Source: Corydoras sp. C115
Taxonomy: Eukaryota > Chordata > Actinopteri > Siluriformes > Callichthyidae
Length of the DNA stretch: 64,000 nt
Reading direction: 5' to 3'
NCBI GenBank assembly: GCA_019802505.1
Contig: JAFMOC010000105.1
Location: 541,001-605,000 of the forward strand
The translations under genes were made by a program, and so were the position numbers. Positions 11,746 through 22,260 of this stretch are shown in pieces (the first letter of the stretch is position 1; each line of letters opens with the position of its first letter). The notes below the pieces were generated by a model. The model saw nothing but the letters and a program-made list of their open reading frames with translations. It was not told where the DNA came from and searched no databases.

Positions 11746-11945
11746 GACCTTCGAACGTCTCTGATTTTGGGTTTTATTTTGTATTACCGTCGTTCTTTGT
11801 TCTTTACAGAAGATCGCGGTTAAATGCGGCATTGTAATGATATAATTTTTTTTGCCAATGTGAATTTTGGATAAGGAATCTTTATTATATCCTTTAAATT
11901 ATTAATTATTATTATTTATACCTCTAAGCTGTCCTGTTTTTAAAA

Positions 11946-14900
11946 ATGTGGAGACCAACTTTAGGATTTTTGACATTTTCTAAAATGAACAGATGTCAGG
12001 AGTTGCTATCCTGGTCAACTTTCAATGGCTCATCTGCATCTTTTCACTCTTCTACAATGATGCTTTGCCCAAGAGACACTGGTTTCAAAGCCTCTGTGCG
12101 AGTGAGGCGTAGTCCAATAACCCCCTCAGGTCAACTTGTTCACCCTGCCAAAAAGAAACAGAGATCTGGCACCAGGTCAGGGTTTGGAGCATCATCAGAT
12201 CTTCACCAGTTAAGCTTCGAGGACTTTAGAAAGTCAAAACCAGATCTGCAAAATGGTTTTAAGAAAGATAAGGACAGGAGAACCTCTTCCCAACGACTGG
12301 ATGGAGGTCAGAATGAGCTGGTGTTTGGATCTAAGGACAGGAGAACCACTTTCCAACAACAGGCTGGAGGTCAGAATGAGCTGGTGTTTGGAGCTCAGAA
12401 CAGGAGAACCTCTTCCCAACAACAGGCTGGAGGTCAGAATGAGCTGGTGTTTGGAGTGGCCCCTTGTATGCTGGCCTTGTCTCAGGGCAGGAGGAAGCCC
12501 ACGCGCCTCTTTGTGAAGCGTGTTGAGGGACAGCAGCGAGAGTCGGTCGAGAAGGTTTGTGAGGAGGCTTTGAGACGCGCTGTTCCCATCCATCACATCA
12601 CTAAACGGGAGCTGGATAAGATGACCAATGGTGCAGTTCACCAGGGACTTTGTCTACAGGCGAGTCCTCTAGGCTTTGTCACTAATAAGATGGCTTCTAA
12701 TAAAGGAGAACTAAAGAACTCGGACTGCAGCCCTTCCTGCCCGCTGTGGCTTGTCCTCGATGGGGTGCAAGATCCAATGAACCTTGGTGCCATCCTCCGC
12801 TCTGCATATTTCCTTGGAGTGGACAGAGTAGCCAGCAGTATTCGCAACAGGTGACTTAATATTATCACATTTCATTATCTTCCTCTTAATCCTCTTCTAG
12901 AGTCATGGGAGGGTTCACCATGCCCATCCAGAGGAGAATGTTTCAGATGCTGGTCAAATACACCCAGGACAGGGGGCTGGGCACACACACTTACCCTGTC
13001 CTATTTAGATGGGGTAAATTAGAGCAGTCTTGGGCATTTTTGGACTGCGTGAGGAAATTCACACATTTACAAAAAAAAGAAGCAAATCATCTGTTGACCA
13101 GAGTTATGTATTATATAAAATATATTTTATTTAGGCGGCACGGTGGCTTAGTGGTTAGCACCTTCGCCTCTCAGCGCTAGGGATTCCCGGTTCGAATCCC
13201 CATATGGGTGGAGTTTCCATGTTCTCCCTGTGTCCGGGTGGGTTTCCTCTGTGTTCTCCGGTTTCCTCCCACAGTCCAAAAACATGGATCAAGTCAATTG
13301 AATTCTCCAAATTGCCCCATATAGAGTGTGTCTGTGTGAGTGAGTGTGTGCCCAGCGATAGATTGGCACCCTGTCCTCCCCTGGATGGGCATGGGGAACC
13401 CCCCCCCCCCCCCCCCCCACGCGACCCTAATAGAGGATAAAGCGGGAGATAATGAATGAATATTTTATTTATTTATATATATATACCAGCTCATGTAATA
13501 AAAATTTAGGCGCTAAATAGTAATATTTGCTTCGTATGCTTGCTGTGTTTTAGTTGTGCTTGACACCAACAGTGAGCAAAGCCAGCTCTGGAGTGATGGA
13601 GCTCATGGACGTGTATGGTTATGACAATTTGGCTGCCATGGTAAAGGTATGAACATTACTTTCTAAACTCAATACATTTTCATAAGTTTTCAAGCACAAG
13701 ATTAAATGAGGAAGGGCACAGTGGCTTAGTGGTTAGCAGGTTCGCCTCTCAGCGCTGGGGATTCCCGGTTCAAATCTAAGTCTAGGTGGAGTTTCCATGT
13801 TCTCCCCGTGTCCGTGTGGGTTTCCTCCGGATTCTCCAGTTTCTTCCCACATTCCAAAAACATGGATCAAGATCAATTGATTTCTCTAAATTGTCCCTAT
13901 TGAGGCAGTGTGCCCAGCGATAGATTGGCACACTGTCTCGGCTGTATCTGCCCAGTGCCTCTGTTCTCTCCCTCATTCACCTGGATGGTATTGGTAAGCC
14001 CCCGCGACCCAAGAGTAGGATTAAGCAGAAGATGATGAGATGTGTGTTGAGCAGAATGTACTCGTATTATTAAAGCTTGGAGACAAAGCCAATATTTTAA
14101 TAAAAATATAAATAAACCTTTTTTTTTAAACCATTCAGCCAGTGTATTTACATAGTATTTGTTTCAGATGAAGCTCAAACATGGCTGGCAAGCTGTCGGA
14201 ACTATCAGTTCTGAAGAATCCACCTCTGGAGCTAATGTTCTTCCATGTTCTGACTTCAAAATGTCTAAATCTACACTGCTGCTGATGGGTATGTTTGTCT
14301 TTTTTAGATCCATATTGGGGCTAAACTACAATTAGCAAAGTTTACTGTTCAGCATGTTCTAATTGTACAGTATGTTCTTCTGCAAAATGTTCTATGGGCA
14401 GATGGAAGAACAGAGGTTTTCATGTATTCAGTCAACAGCCAATCAGAGAATTTATCTCGGAGAGGATGCAGTAATTAGTCAAACGATACTAATGCGGGGC
14501 GGCACGGTGGCTTAGTGGTTAGCACGTTCGCCTCTCAGCGCTAGGGATTTCCGATTCGAATCCCCATCTGGGTGGAATTTCCATGTTCTCCCTGTGTCCG
14601 CGTGGGTTTCCTCCGGGTTCTTTGGTTTTCTCCCACAGTCCAAAAACATGGATCTCCAAATTAGTTCTCCAATTTGAGTTCTCCAGATTGAGTTCTCCAA
14701 ATTACCCCATATAGAGTGTGAGTGTGTGCCCAGCGATAGATTGGCACCCTGTCCTGGGTGTATCTGCCCAGCGCCCGAAACGCCCGAAAGCGACCCTAAT
14801 AGAGGATAAAGCGTAAGATAATGTATGAATAATGATACTAATGCGTTTGGCTTGTTTTCTTTTAACGGCCACATGAGGGCGACATTGCATGAAGTTTACG

Positions 14901-15799
14901 TTTATACAGACTATACAGGTTTTGGTTGTCAAAAGGTGAAGCCTGTTTTCTTTGTGGCCTGAGTTAAGTTAATTTGTCTGTGTCTGACTTTTTAGGTGGT
15001 GAGGGGTCAGGGCTGAGTGCTGAGCTGCGCAACCTGTGTGACGTTTTCCTCATCGTGCCCCCCAACAGAGATCTGCATCCTGCTGTCGATTCACTCAATG
15101 TCTCTGTAGCTACAGGTGCTTTCAGATCACTACATCATTATCTTTCTGAATCTGTTAATATTGTCTTACTATCATATTCGATAAAATGTGACATGAGCTT
15201 ATATAAGTGTGTAGTGCAAAAAAATACTTTTTTGTCGAATTGGTGTATTTGTATCTGTCCATACATTATCTTATGCTTAATTCAATACTAGGTTCACGAG
15301 GGGTCCTCATCCCAAAGCCCATCCAAGGGAGAACATTTCGGGCACTGGGGAGACACACCCAATATCCAATCCATTGCTGGGCACACACATACTACATAGG
15401 GGCAAGTTAAAACAGCAAATTCAACCTTGAATCCATGTGTTTGGACTGTGGGAGGAAACTGGAGAACCCGCAGACACAGGGAGAACATGAAAACTCCACC
15501 CAGGTCGAGATACGAACCAGGATCCTAACGCTGAGAGGCGGACCTGCTAACCACCAAGTCACCTCGCCATCCAGTGTGATAGAAAAAAAAAAAAAAAAAA
15601 AAAAGCAGAATTTTAACAGGGGTCCCCGAGTTGTACATTAAATCAGTGCGGCGTGTTTATAGATGTTGCCGTGGCAGCAGAAAATAATTCATAGCAGCAC
15701 GACTACAGCTCAATTCTTTATTTTTTACAATTTCTTTTTCCCTGTTTCTCACCAGGCATCCTTCTACATTCCCTCCTTTCTTCACGGAGAACTGCCTGA
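11946..15799 (+). CDS. mrm1: mrm1, mitochondrial rRNA 2'-O-ribose methyltransferase 1 (SpoU/TrmH family), 5 coding exons
   Basis: MRM1 uses S-adenosylmethionine to methylate a ribose 2'-OH of the mitochondrial large rRNA in the matrix. Exons: 11946-12850, 13554-13646, 14168-14288, 14996-15115, 15756-15799; the stop is TGA at 15797-15799. The N-terminus is Ser/Arg-rich and acid-poor, as in a mitochondrial presequence. The SpoU substrate-binding domain covers about residues 170-240 (RRAVPIHHITKRELDKM). SpoU motif 1 is DPMNLGAILRSAYFLG (exon 1), motif 2 is GGEGSGLS (exon 3/4 junction) and motif 3 is DSLNVSVATGILLHSL (exon 4/5 junction), so the knot fold and SAM site appear complete. Predicted length is about 427 aa, longer than human MRM1 (353, from memory), partly because of a 63-bp repeat in exon 1. 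Odd: canonical splicing of exon 1 to exon 2 puts the reading one base out and meets TGA at 13561; family alignment (RNSC-LTP) implies one base is missing near 13558-13559. Introns contain five V-SINEs. Confidence 0.95.
12270..12458 (+). repeat. Three 63-bp in-frame tandem repeats inside mrm1 exon 1
   Basis: Units are 12270-12332, 12333-12395 and 12396-12458. Each encodes 21 residues of the pattern RRTSSQQQAGGQNELVFG with small changes. Because the unit is a multiple of three, copy number can change without breaking the frame. It lies in the linker between the presequence and the SpoU substrate-binding domain, so it is unlikely to touch catalysis. Units 2 and 3 are most alike. Confidence 0.93.
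12868..13070 (-). repeat. Old V-SINE fragment in mrm1 intron 1
   Basis: A diverged minus-strand copy: CATTATCTTCCTCTTAATCC, GTTCACCATGCCCATCCAG, CACCCAGGACAGG, TTTTGGACTGCGTGAGGAAA. The head is lost. Confidence 0.7.
13134..13459 (+). repeat. V-SINE copy in mrm1 intron 1 with a long C run
   Basis: Full head (GGCGGCACGGTGGCTTAGTG), central block and GAATGAAT tail. The target-site duplication is ATATTTTATTTA (13122-13133 and 13460-13471). The internal C tract at about 13400-13418 is roughly 19 long, the longest of all copies, and part of the preceding segment (TCTGCCCAGCGCC) is missing. Confidence 0.93.
13712..14040 (+). repeat. Diverged V-SINE copy in mrm1 intron 2
   Basis: The head GGGCACAGTGGCTTAGTGG is intact, the B-box has mutated to GGTTCAAATC, the central block is diverged, and the end is GGATTAAGCAGAAGATGATG. 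Confidence 0.85.
14497..14833 (+). repeat. V-SINE copy with internal micro-duplication in mrm1 intron 3
   Basis: Flanked by the perfect target-site duplication GATACTAATGCG (14485-14496 and 14834-14845). At about 14653-14700 the GTTCTCCAAATT-type segment is repeated four times where other copies have it once. The 3' part is shortened (CGCCCGAAAGCGACCC). Confidence 0.93.
15262..15572 (-). repeat. Old V-SINE copy in mrm1 intron 4
   Basis: A diverged minus-strand copy running from TTATCTTATGCTTAATTC to CCACCAAGTCACCTCGCC. It is followed by a poly(A) run at about 15583-15604. Confidence 0.8.
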
Positions 15800-16377
15800 C
15801 GCTAATGATTTACTTTATTTATACACTTGCACCACGTCCCAGTTGCTCCCTGCAGCACTTAATGACTGGATCAGTTCATCAGTTAGCCATCAGCTAATTG
15901 ACCCGTGAGGGCCCATTGATCAGAAGCAGAGCCTGGTGACGTTGATTGGCAGTCTGACTGTGTTCATCTTTAAGAAGAGCGTACGACAGAAAGTAAACCC
16001 ACCAACAGCAGTATCATATATCATTCCCGCTAAACAGAGTAATGTATCTATATCATGTTCTAGAGAAACCTATAACAGACCACACACACATATACATATG
16101 GATATACTTTTTCTAGATGGGTTTGCATGTTTTCTCCAAATTCTGCGCACAGATTAAAAGAAAATCCTTCTCTGTTTCAACCCTTAATCAGATCCCACTC
16201 AGATAGTGTTTTGGCAGGCAGTCTTAAATATTAAAAGGAGGCGAGGGGTATAAAATAGGGCCTTGTTTTGCCCTCGGACAAAAATCCAGACAAAAGTGTG
16301 TTTACAACAATATATTCTTAATACATGGTTTTATTCGCATTGTGTAATTTGGCACAGCTTTGCCATCGGTTGATTAA

Positions 16378-16383
16378 AATAAA
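16378..16383 (+). terminator. mrm1: Candidate poly(A) signal of mrm1
   Basis: AATAAA about 580 bases after the mrm1 stop, before the next SINE. No closer canonical signal was noticed, but I did not test alternatives exhaustively. Confidence 0.4.
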
Positions 16384-16513
16384 CGGTCAGCAGCATTCTG
16401 TGTACCAACTTATTCTTGCTCCAAAAAACTTCTGGTTCGTACCGCTGTTGAAATTGCATCTGAATCTATTTTATTAAAGAAGAAAACATAATTACATGAA
16501 ATTGTTTTAAGTG

Positions 16514-16858
16514 GGGCGGCACGATTGCTTAGTGGTTAGCACGTTCGCCTCTCAGCGCTAGGGATTCCCGGTTCGAATCCCCATCTGGGTGGAGTTTCCA
16601 TGTACTCCCCGTGTCCGCATGGGTTTCCTCCGGGTTCTCCGGTTTCCTCCCACAGTCCAAAAACATGGATTAAGTTAATTGAGTTCTCTAAAATTGCCCC
16701 ATATAGAGTGTGTTTGTGTGAGTGAGTGTGTGCCCAGCGATGGATTGGCGCCCTGTCCTGGGTGTATCTGCCCAGCGCCCGAGACGTTCTCCCCTGGATG
16801 GGCATGGGGAACCCCACCGCGACCCTAATAGAGGATAAAGCGGGAGATAATGAATGAA
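16514..16858 (+). repeat. Full-length V-SINE copy
   Basis: Flanked by TGTTTTAAGTG (16503-16513 and 16859-16869). It belongs to the GAGACGTTCTCCCC / CACCGCGACC / CGGGAG subfamily. Confidence 0.93.
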
Positions 16859-16964
16859 TGTTTTAAGTGTTATGAGTTTAAACTGCTTTTTTTTTTTAGA
16901 GTGAAAAAATGTCAAATACGGTCACTGAGCACTCTGTTAGGATTACATGTACACCTGTTCAACT

Positions 16965-17155
16965 GTACATTTACATTTGGAAGATGCTTTCGACTTATAA
17001 GTCAAAATATAGGGTTTCAAACAACATTACTGAAGCAATGAGGGTTAAGGTCCTAGCTAAAGGACCCACATTGGTAACATCAGTGGACATGGGACTTGAA
17101 CCCACAACCCTTCGATTGCTAGCCCTACACCCCAACCACTGAGCTACCACACCCT
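16965..17155 (-). repeat. Second-family tRNA-headed SINE
   Basis: Read on the minus strand it begins GGTGTGGTAGCTCAGTGGTT (A-box like), has a B-box-like GGTTCAAGTCC and ends in a GCATCTTCCAAATGTAAATG tail. This is the same family as the copies near 5402, 31570, 34270, 45570, 52275 and 57180. Confidence 0.65.
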
Positions 17156-17241
17156 TTAATCATACTTTGCGCATTATGGTTTTGCTGTGGTTTTCACTGT
17201 GACTGTCTATAATGTGTACTCCAATTGGTGCTGTAATGATT

Positions 17242-17584
17242 TCATTCATTCATTCATTCATTGTCTTCCGCTTTATCCTATATTAGGGTCGCGGGGGGCC
17301 CATCCAGGGGAGAACGTTTTGGGCGCTGGGCAGATACACCCAGGACAGGTCGCCAATCTATCGCTGGGCACACACTCACTCACACAGACATGCACACTAT
17401 ATATGGGGCAATTTTGGAGAACTCAATTGACTTGTTCCATGTTTTTGGACAGTGGGAGGAAACCGGAGAACCCGGAGGAAACCCACGGGGAGAACATGGA
17501 AACTCCACCCAAATGGGGATTCGAACCGGGAATCCCTAGCTCTGAGAGGCGAACGTGCTAACCACTAAGCCACCGTGCCGCCCC
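17242..17584 (-). repeat. Full-length V-SINE copy
   Basis: Perfect target-site duplication GCTGTAATGATT (17230-17241 and 17585-17596), five-fold CATT tail at the left and complete head GCCACCGTGCCGCCCC at the right. Confidence 0.94.
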
Positions 17585-17639
17585 GCTGTAATGATTTGTA
17601 AAACAAAATCCAGTAAGCCACCATCCTGTTAATAAAACT

Positions 17640-18560
17640 GACATGTTGAGGATTTGTATGGAGGAGGGCTGACAGAAAAGCTACAGGAACTTGGAGAACC
17701 TCACTGTATTGGTGTGAGAAGCAGGGAAGCATCTCCGAGTCTTTGACACTGAAGCCAATTCGATGGAATATTTATTAAAGATGGTAGACGGAATTTTTCT
17801 GATGCTGTGAGTCAACAGATCATCCCTGAAAAAGCTGTTAGGCCTGGGGTGACACGAAGTTGTTGAGAGCATTAGACCTTGCAGGATCAGGCCGATCTTA
17901 AACGAGGCCACCATAGATTTCAGCAGGTGGCACTGTAAGGCAGGTTCTTCTGCCAACTGGAACAGAGATCCATGTTATTCCTATTCCCTCTGTGTTCATC
18001 CCTGTGATATTTAAAGCTTAGCCAGGGATGATCCAAGAGGCGCAAAAGAACAGGATTCAATCCAGATCTGGGCCAAAACCTGCTCTTCTCTTCACGCTTC
18101 ACAGCTCCTCCTGACTTGGGGGTGTTGCAGAGTGGGACGGTTCACAATTAAACTAAAAGGGGCGAGCGGGACAGGACGATTAACCTGCTAATGCTATAGC
18201 CTATTAGACCTCTCCATCTCGCTCTCTTTTCTAGCCTCAGGCCAGCTCGGGGAGAATGGGACATTAGTGGAGACGCTTTAATGTAATGACCCATTCTGTG
18301 ATTTTTATAAGGCAGAATGATTTGCAGCACGACTTTGGGATGACAGATCCTCCTCCGATTTGTCAAGATTTCTGCCAAATGGCTCCATCTTCTGCAGATC
18401 ATTCCGCAACCTATTTAGACTTTTAATGGCTGAGATATTAATAAAAAAGCAGACCTGATCGGATGATTGAGTTCTTCAAAATCCAATGTCCTGCGTAATA
18501 TTCCATCTCTGCCCGCTGTCATGATTTAAATCTTGTAGGTCTTATTAGGTTGGATGAATA
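17640..18560. other. Unique intergenic block, candidate conserved noncoding element
   Basis: About 900 bases free of recognisable repeats and of higher complexity than its surroundings, with homeodomain-type cores (ATTAA, TAAT) in 18150-18500. No open frame resembles a known protein. Conservation itself cannot be judged from one sequence. Confidence 0.3.
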
Positions 18561-18990
18561 TTGCAGAGAGTAAAACATGGAATTGCTCTTCACAAACAGA
18601 TTGAATATTTATTTGTTTAAAAAGAAGTTGAGGTCATTTTGGGGTTAGAGGTGGCATTAATTAAGACTGATATCACCAGCTTTTAGCGATCAGCTATTGG
18701 ACCAACGTCTCCACAACGTTTCTTTCTGAACTTTTTGTCGTATCTAATGAAAACCGGGTGTTGAAAATGCGTGTGTAGTGGGCAGAGCAATGCAGAAGAT
18801 CACACCCTTGTTCATAAAAGACATTTGTAGTTATTAATTCCATGTTTTTAAAAGGTAAGGAAGCACGGTAACCCATAGAAATCAGGTACAGATGAGCGAT
18901 GAAATTACATAATGTCTTAATAAAGCAAAAAGGTAAGAGAGGACATGCAGTATTGTGAATCAATCACGTGTTGTTACCATGCACGATGCA

Positions 18991-19344
18991 ATTCCATCCA
19001 TCCATCCATTATCTTCCACTTTATCCTCTATTAGGGTCGCGGTGGGGTTCCCCATGCCCATCCAGGGGAGAACGTTTCGGGCGCTGGGCAAAAACACCCA
19101 GGACAGGGCGCCAAACTATCGCTGGGCACACACTCAGTCACACAGACACACTCTATGGGGCAATATGGAGAACTCAATTCACTTGATTCATGTTTTTGGA
19201 CTGTGGGAGGAAACCGGAGAACCCGGAGGAAACCCATGCAGACACGGGGAGAACATGGAAACACTCCACCCAGATTGGGATTCGAACCGGGAATCCCTAG
19301 CGCTGAGAGGCGAACGTGCTAACCACTAAGCCACCGTGCCGCCT
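18991..19344 (-). repeat. V-SINE copy
   Basis: Complete from the CCATCCATCCATTATC tail to the CCACCGTGCCGCC head. Only a short imperfect flank repeat (ATGCAAT) is visible. Confidence 0.9.
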
Positions 19345-19415
19345 CAATGCAATGCCATTACACCTCTTTCCAGTGATTTATTCGCAATAATCATGCCATT
19401 GAAACTAATGTGAAG

Positions 19416-19975
19416 AGGTTCGAGGTGTACATTCTTGTCAATAATATCACGGTTGGACAAACGGCTCAGCCAATCTGATTTAAGGACAGAACTACCTGTT
19501 TTAGAAACTGAAATAAATGATATAAAAGTCAGCCCTGTCCTGCCTTGTTGTGCCTCATCTTTTTGCCGCTGGTTAACACATTACCTGATTTTCCATACCT
19601 CTTAATAGCGTAGTTGCTTCTTCACAGCATAGAAACATTTATACAACCAGTCCACTGTATCACTAAACAAATTACAAACCTCCAATGTTAATTAATTTCT
19701 CTAATTGTTCACTTTTTCTCAAATGTGGCAATTATCAAGCTTTCAGGATTTTGTCGCAAAATTTGTGTAATATGTTTCTGACCTGATCTAAAGCCTTTTT
19801 CTTAACTATACTCCAAATTCATTTGTGTCTGTGCGTGTTTAGCAGTGGACCCCACATGGCTGAAATAAATGATATAAAAGTCAGCCCTGTCCTGCCTTGT
19901 TGTGCCTTACCTAAACTATTGCCTCATAGTTGAAAGCATGCTGTTGTCTTAAATGCTGAAGTTGCTACTATTTCA
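19416..19975. repeat. Copy 1 of a local repeat, split by a 304-bp insert
   Basis: The segment GGACAAACGGCTCAGCCAAT..ATTTAAGGA..TGCTGTTGTCTTAAATGCTGA matches 20018-20240 at moderate divergence. Copy 1 is broken at 19556 by the insert described in the next entry and resumes after a 47-bp duplication (19509-19555 repeated exactly at 19861-19907). Confidence 0.8.
19557..19860 (+). repeat. 304-bp near-identical direct duplicate, copy inserted in local repeat
   Basis: Matches 20935-21238 base for base except for three substitutions, with no indels, at an offset of 1378. It is flanked by a 47-bp exact direct repeat (19509-19555 and 19861-19907), while the other copy is not, so this copy is the inserted one. 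Confidence 0.92.
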
Positions 19976-20017
19976 ACACAACCCCCCCCGTACGTTATTG
20001 TTTTTATAAAACCGTGA

Positions 20018-20240
20018 AGCAATCAGAGGTATGCATTATTGTCAATGTCACAACTGGACAAACAGCTCAGCCAATCAGATTTAAGGAGCGGAACTACTGA
20101 ACTAAATGACACAGAAGTTTGCTATGCCCTGTCTTGTCCTGCCTTGCCTTATGGTTTTATGATCTTTTCTTTTGGGACCTCCCTAAACTATCACCTCAAA
20201 TTTGGAAGCATGTTGTTGTCCTAAATGCTGACGGTGCAAA
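20018..20240. repeat. Copy 2 of the local repeat
   Basis: An uninterrupted homologue of 19416-19975: GGACAAACAGCTCAGCCAAT, ATTTAAGGAGCGGAACTAC, TGTTGTCCTAAATGCTGA. The divergence shows that this duplication is much older than the 304-bp one. Confidence 0.75.
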
Positions 20241-20639
20241 ATTTTATACACCTGTAACCTGGGACCTAAATAAACCCCTGAATTAATAGATTTCTCAGGA
20301 TTGAACTGAAATCTGCAATAAATTTAGAAATGTTAGAATTTTGAGAACTTCAGAACCAAACCACAGAAATGCACCACACTAGCTGTGAATCAGAGCTCGG
20401 GTTCCTTCCATTCTTTGGCATCATACAAGACTTAGTGCTTTGGTTTAAGGTTAGGTGTTAAGACTACACGTTACGCATGTTTTGCAGTTTTTATTATTTA
20501 CTTTTTTTGCATATTAGTCTGAGATGAAGCTAATCAACCATACCTCTACCCATCTTTACCAAATGTAGCAGTAATTACAAATGTACCTGAAGCTATTTAT
20601 AATGTTCTAAACATGATGTACCACCGATGCAAAGTCTCT

Positions 20640-20930
20640 TCGAAAGCCCTCCCGCCACCTCCTTCCGCCTTCTGTCTTATCCTCACTCATCCCTTCACAC
20701 CTCCCTGCTTCCACGGCCCATGTGCTAAATGAAGCAACTCCCCCCTGAAAATGAAAAGTCCTCATAAATTTTCACGAGCAGGGTTTTACTTCATTATGGA
20801 GGGTGAGTTATTAGCTAATTTGCGTGTGTAAAATTTCTTGGGAGGATTGACTGAGCCAGCATCACATGACTTAAGTGCAGGATTCAGAGACTTTAGAAAA
20901 ATGACAGTGGCCTCTGAATTGACACCACTA
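20640..20930. other. Unique block, candidate noncoding element
   Basis: The repeat-free stretch 20640-20930 includes TTATTAGCTAATTTGCG and TCACATGACTTAAG. It lies between the local repeats. No coding signal; regulatory potential is inferred only. Confidence 0.25.
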
Positions 20931-20934
20931 ACAA

Positions 20935-21238
20935 ATCTTTTTGCCGCTGGTTAACACGTTACCTGATTTTCCATACCTCTTAATAGCGTAGTTGCTTCTT
21001 CACAGCATAGAAACATTTATACAACCAGTCCACTGTATCACTAAACAAATTACAAACCTCCAATATTAATTAATTTCTCTAATTGTTCACTTTTTCTCAA
21101 ATGTGGCAATTATCAAGCTTTCAGGATTTTGTCGCAAAATTTGTGTAATATGTTTCTGACCTGATCTAAAGCCTTTTTCTTAACTATACTCCAAATTCAT
21201 TTGTGTATGTGCGTGTTTAGCAGTGGACCCCACATGGC
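20935..21238 (+). repeat. 304-bp duplicate, probable donor copy
   Basis: About 99% identical to 19557-19860. It continues seamlessly into unrelated sequence on both sides without flank duplication, as expected of the source copy. Confidence 0.9.
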
Positions 21239-22002
21239 GTCGATCCAGCTTCTATTTGTTTACAAGTGTTTCAGTAATTTGGCACATTAGGGAAGACCTC
21301 GTCTCCTGCGGGAAGGGAAAAAGGAGGGAGGGTGCAAGAGAGAAGGTGGGGGCACCAATATTTTCTTTGTTTTGTGCCAAATAGGTTGCCTGGAACACTG
21401 CTTACGGGGATGGCACCCAAACTCGGCCAAACAGCAGCGCCATGGTCATGTGTCTCGAACCCATTATAGTAAAACAAAAGATAATTTTTAATTCAGATGT
21501 TTTATTTTATATACGTTTTATTTTTATGAATACTTTAAAATGGTAGGCAGAGGGTGAAGTACATGAATGCGACCCAGGGCATTGATGTCAAGGGTTAAGT
21601 CACAGCTCTGCCAATTTTCTGCTATTGGGTTAAGGATTCTTGCTCATGTCCTGAGGTGCATGGATTACATAGTATGTCAATATTATTAAATGTAAAATTG
21701 GAATAATGCATTTTTAAATGTTATTGTTAGAGATTAAATCATAATTTCTACAAGCACTTAATTAGGAGGCCTCATACAGGATACTTTTTAAAATTTGCCC
21801 TTAAAACACTTTAAAGCTCATAATCTTCAAGTTAAGACGTTTTTCTCTTTCTACTACAGTTCTGGGAGTTTTAACTGTGATATCGTAGCCTTTCTGTCAA
21901 CTTGAACTGGTCTGGCCATTTTTCATTCACTTTTGAAAGACTAAATGTGTTTTCCTTTACTACACCGTTCTACTAAACTTGGATGTGAAAGTTTTTCTTG
22001 CT

Positions 22003-22260
22003 GGCAGCATGGTGGTGTAGTCGTTAGCATGTCCACCTCTCAGTGCTGGAATCAAGGTTCGAAACCAGGTGGAGTTTCCATGTTCTCTTCGTATCCATGT
22101 GGGTTTTCCCCGGGTTCTCCAGTTTCCTTCCACAGTCCAAAAACCTATATTAAAGGTCAATTGGCAGCTCTAAATTGCTCCTATATAGTACACATGTGTA
22201 TGTGAGTGAGTAAAAGCCCAGTTATGGATAGGCTATCTGTCCTGGGTGTTCCTGCCCCTC
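22003..22260 (+). repeat. Old V-SINE copy
   Basis: GGCAGCATGGTGGTGTAGTC head, diverged B-box GGTTCGAAAC, and central block up to CTGTCCTGGGTGTTCCTG. The 3' end is lost. Confidence 0.8.

Larger units (their letters stand above)
10964..11945. promoter_or_regulatory. Divergent promoter interval between mks1 and mrm1
   Basis: The two genes are head to head with 982 bases between start codons, so this interval must hold both promoters and 5' UTRs. It has no SINE, unlike the introns on either side. Candidate sites are listed separately. Transcription start sites cannot be placed from sequence alone. Around 11800-11810, TTCTTTACAG could be the acceptor of a 5'-UTR intron of mrm1, but no donor was assigned. 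Confidence 0.6.

Noticed and set aside
12234..12641. Minus-strand open frame of 135 codons
   Set aside because: Antisense shadow of mrm1 exon 1, kept open by the 63-bp repeats.
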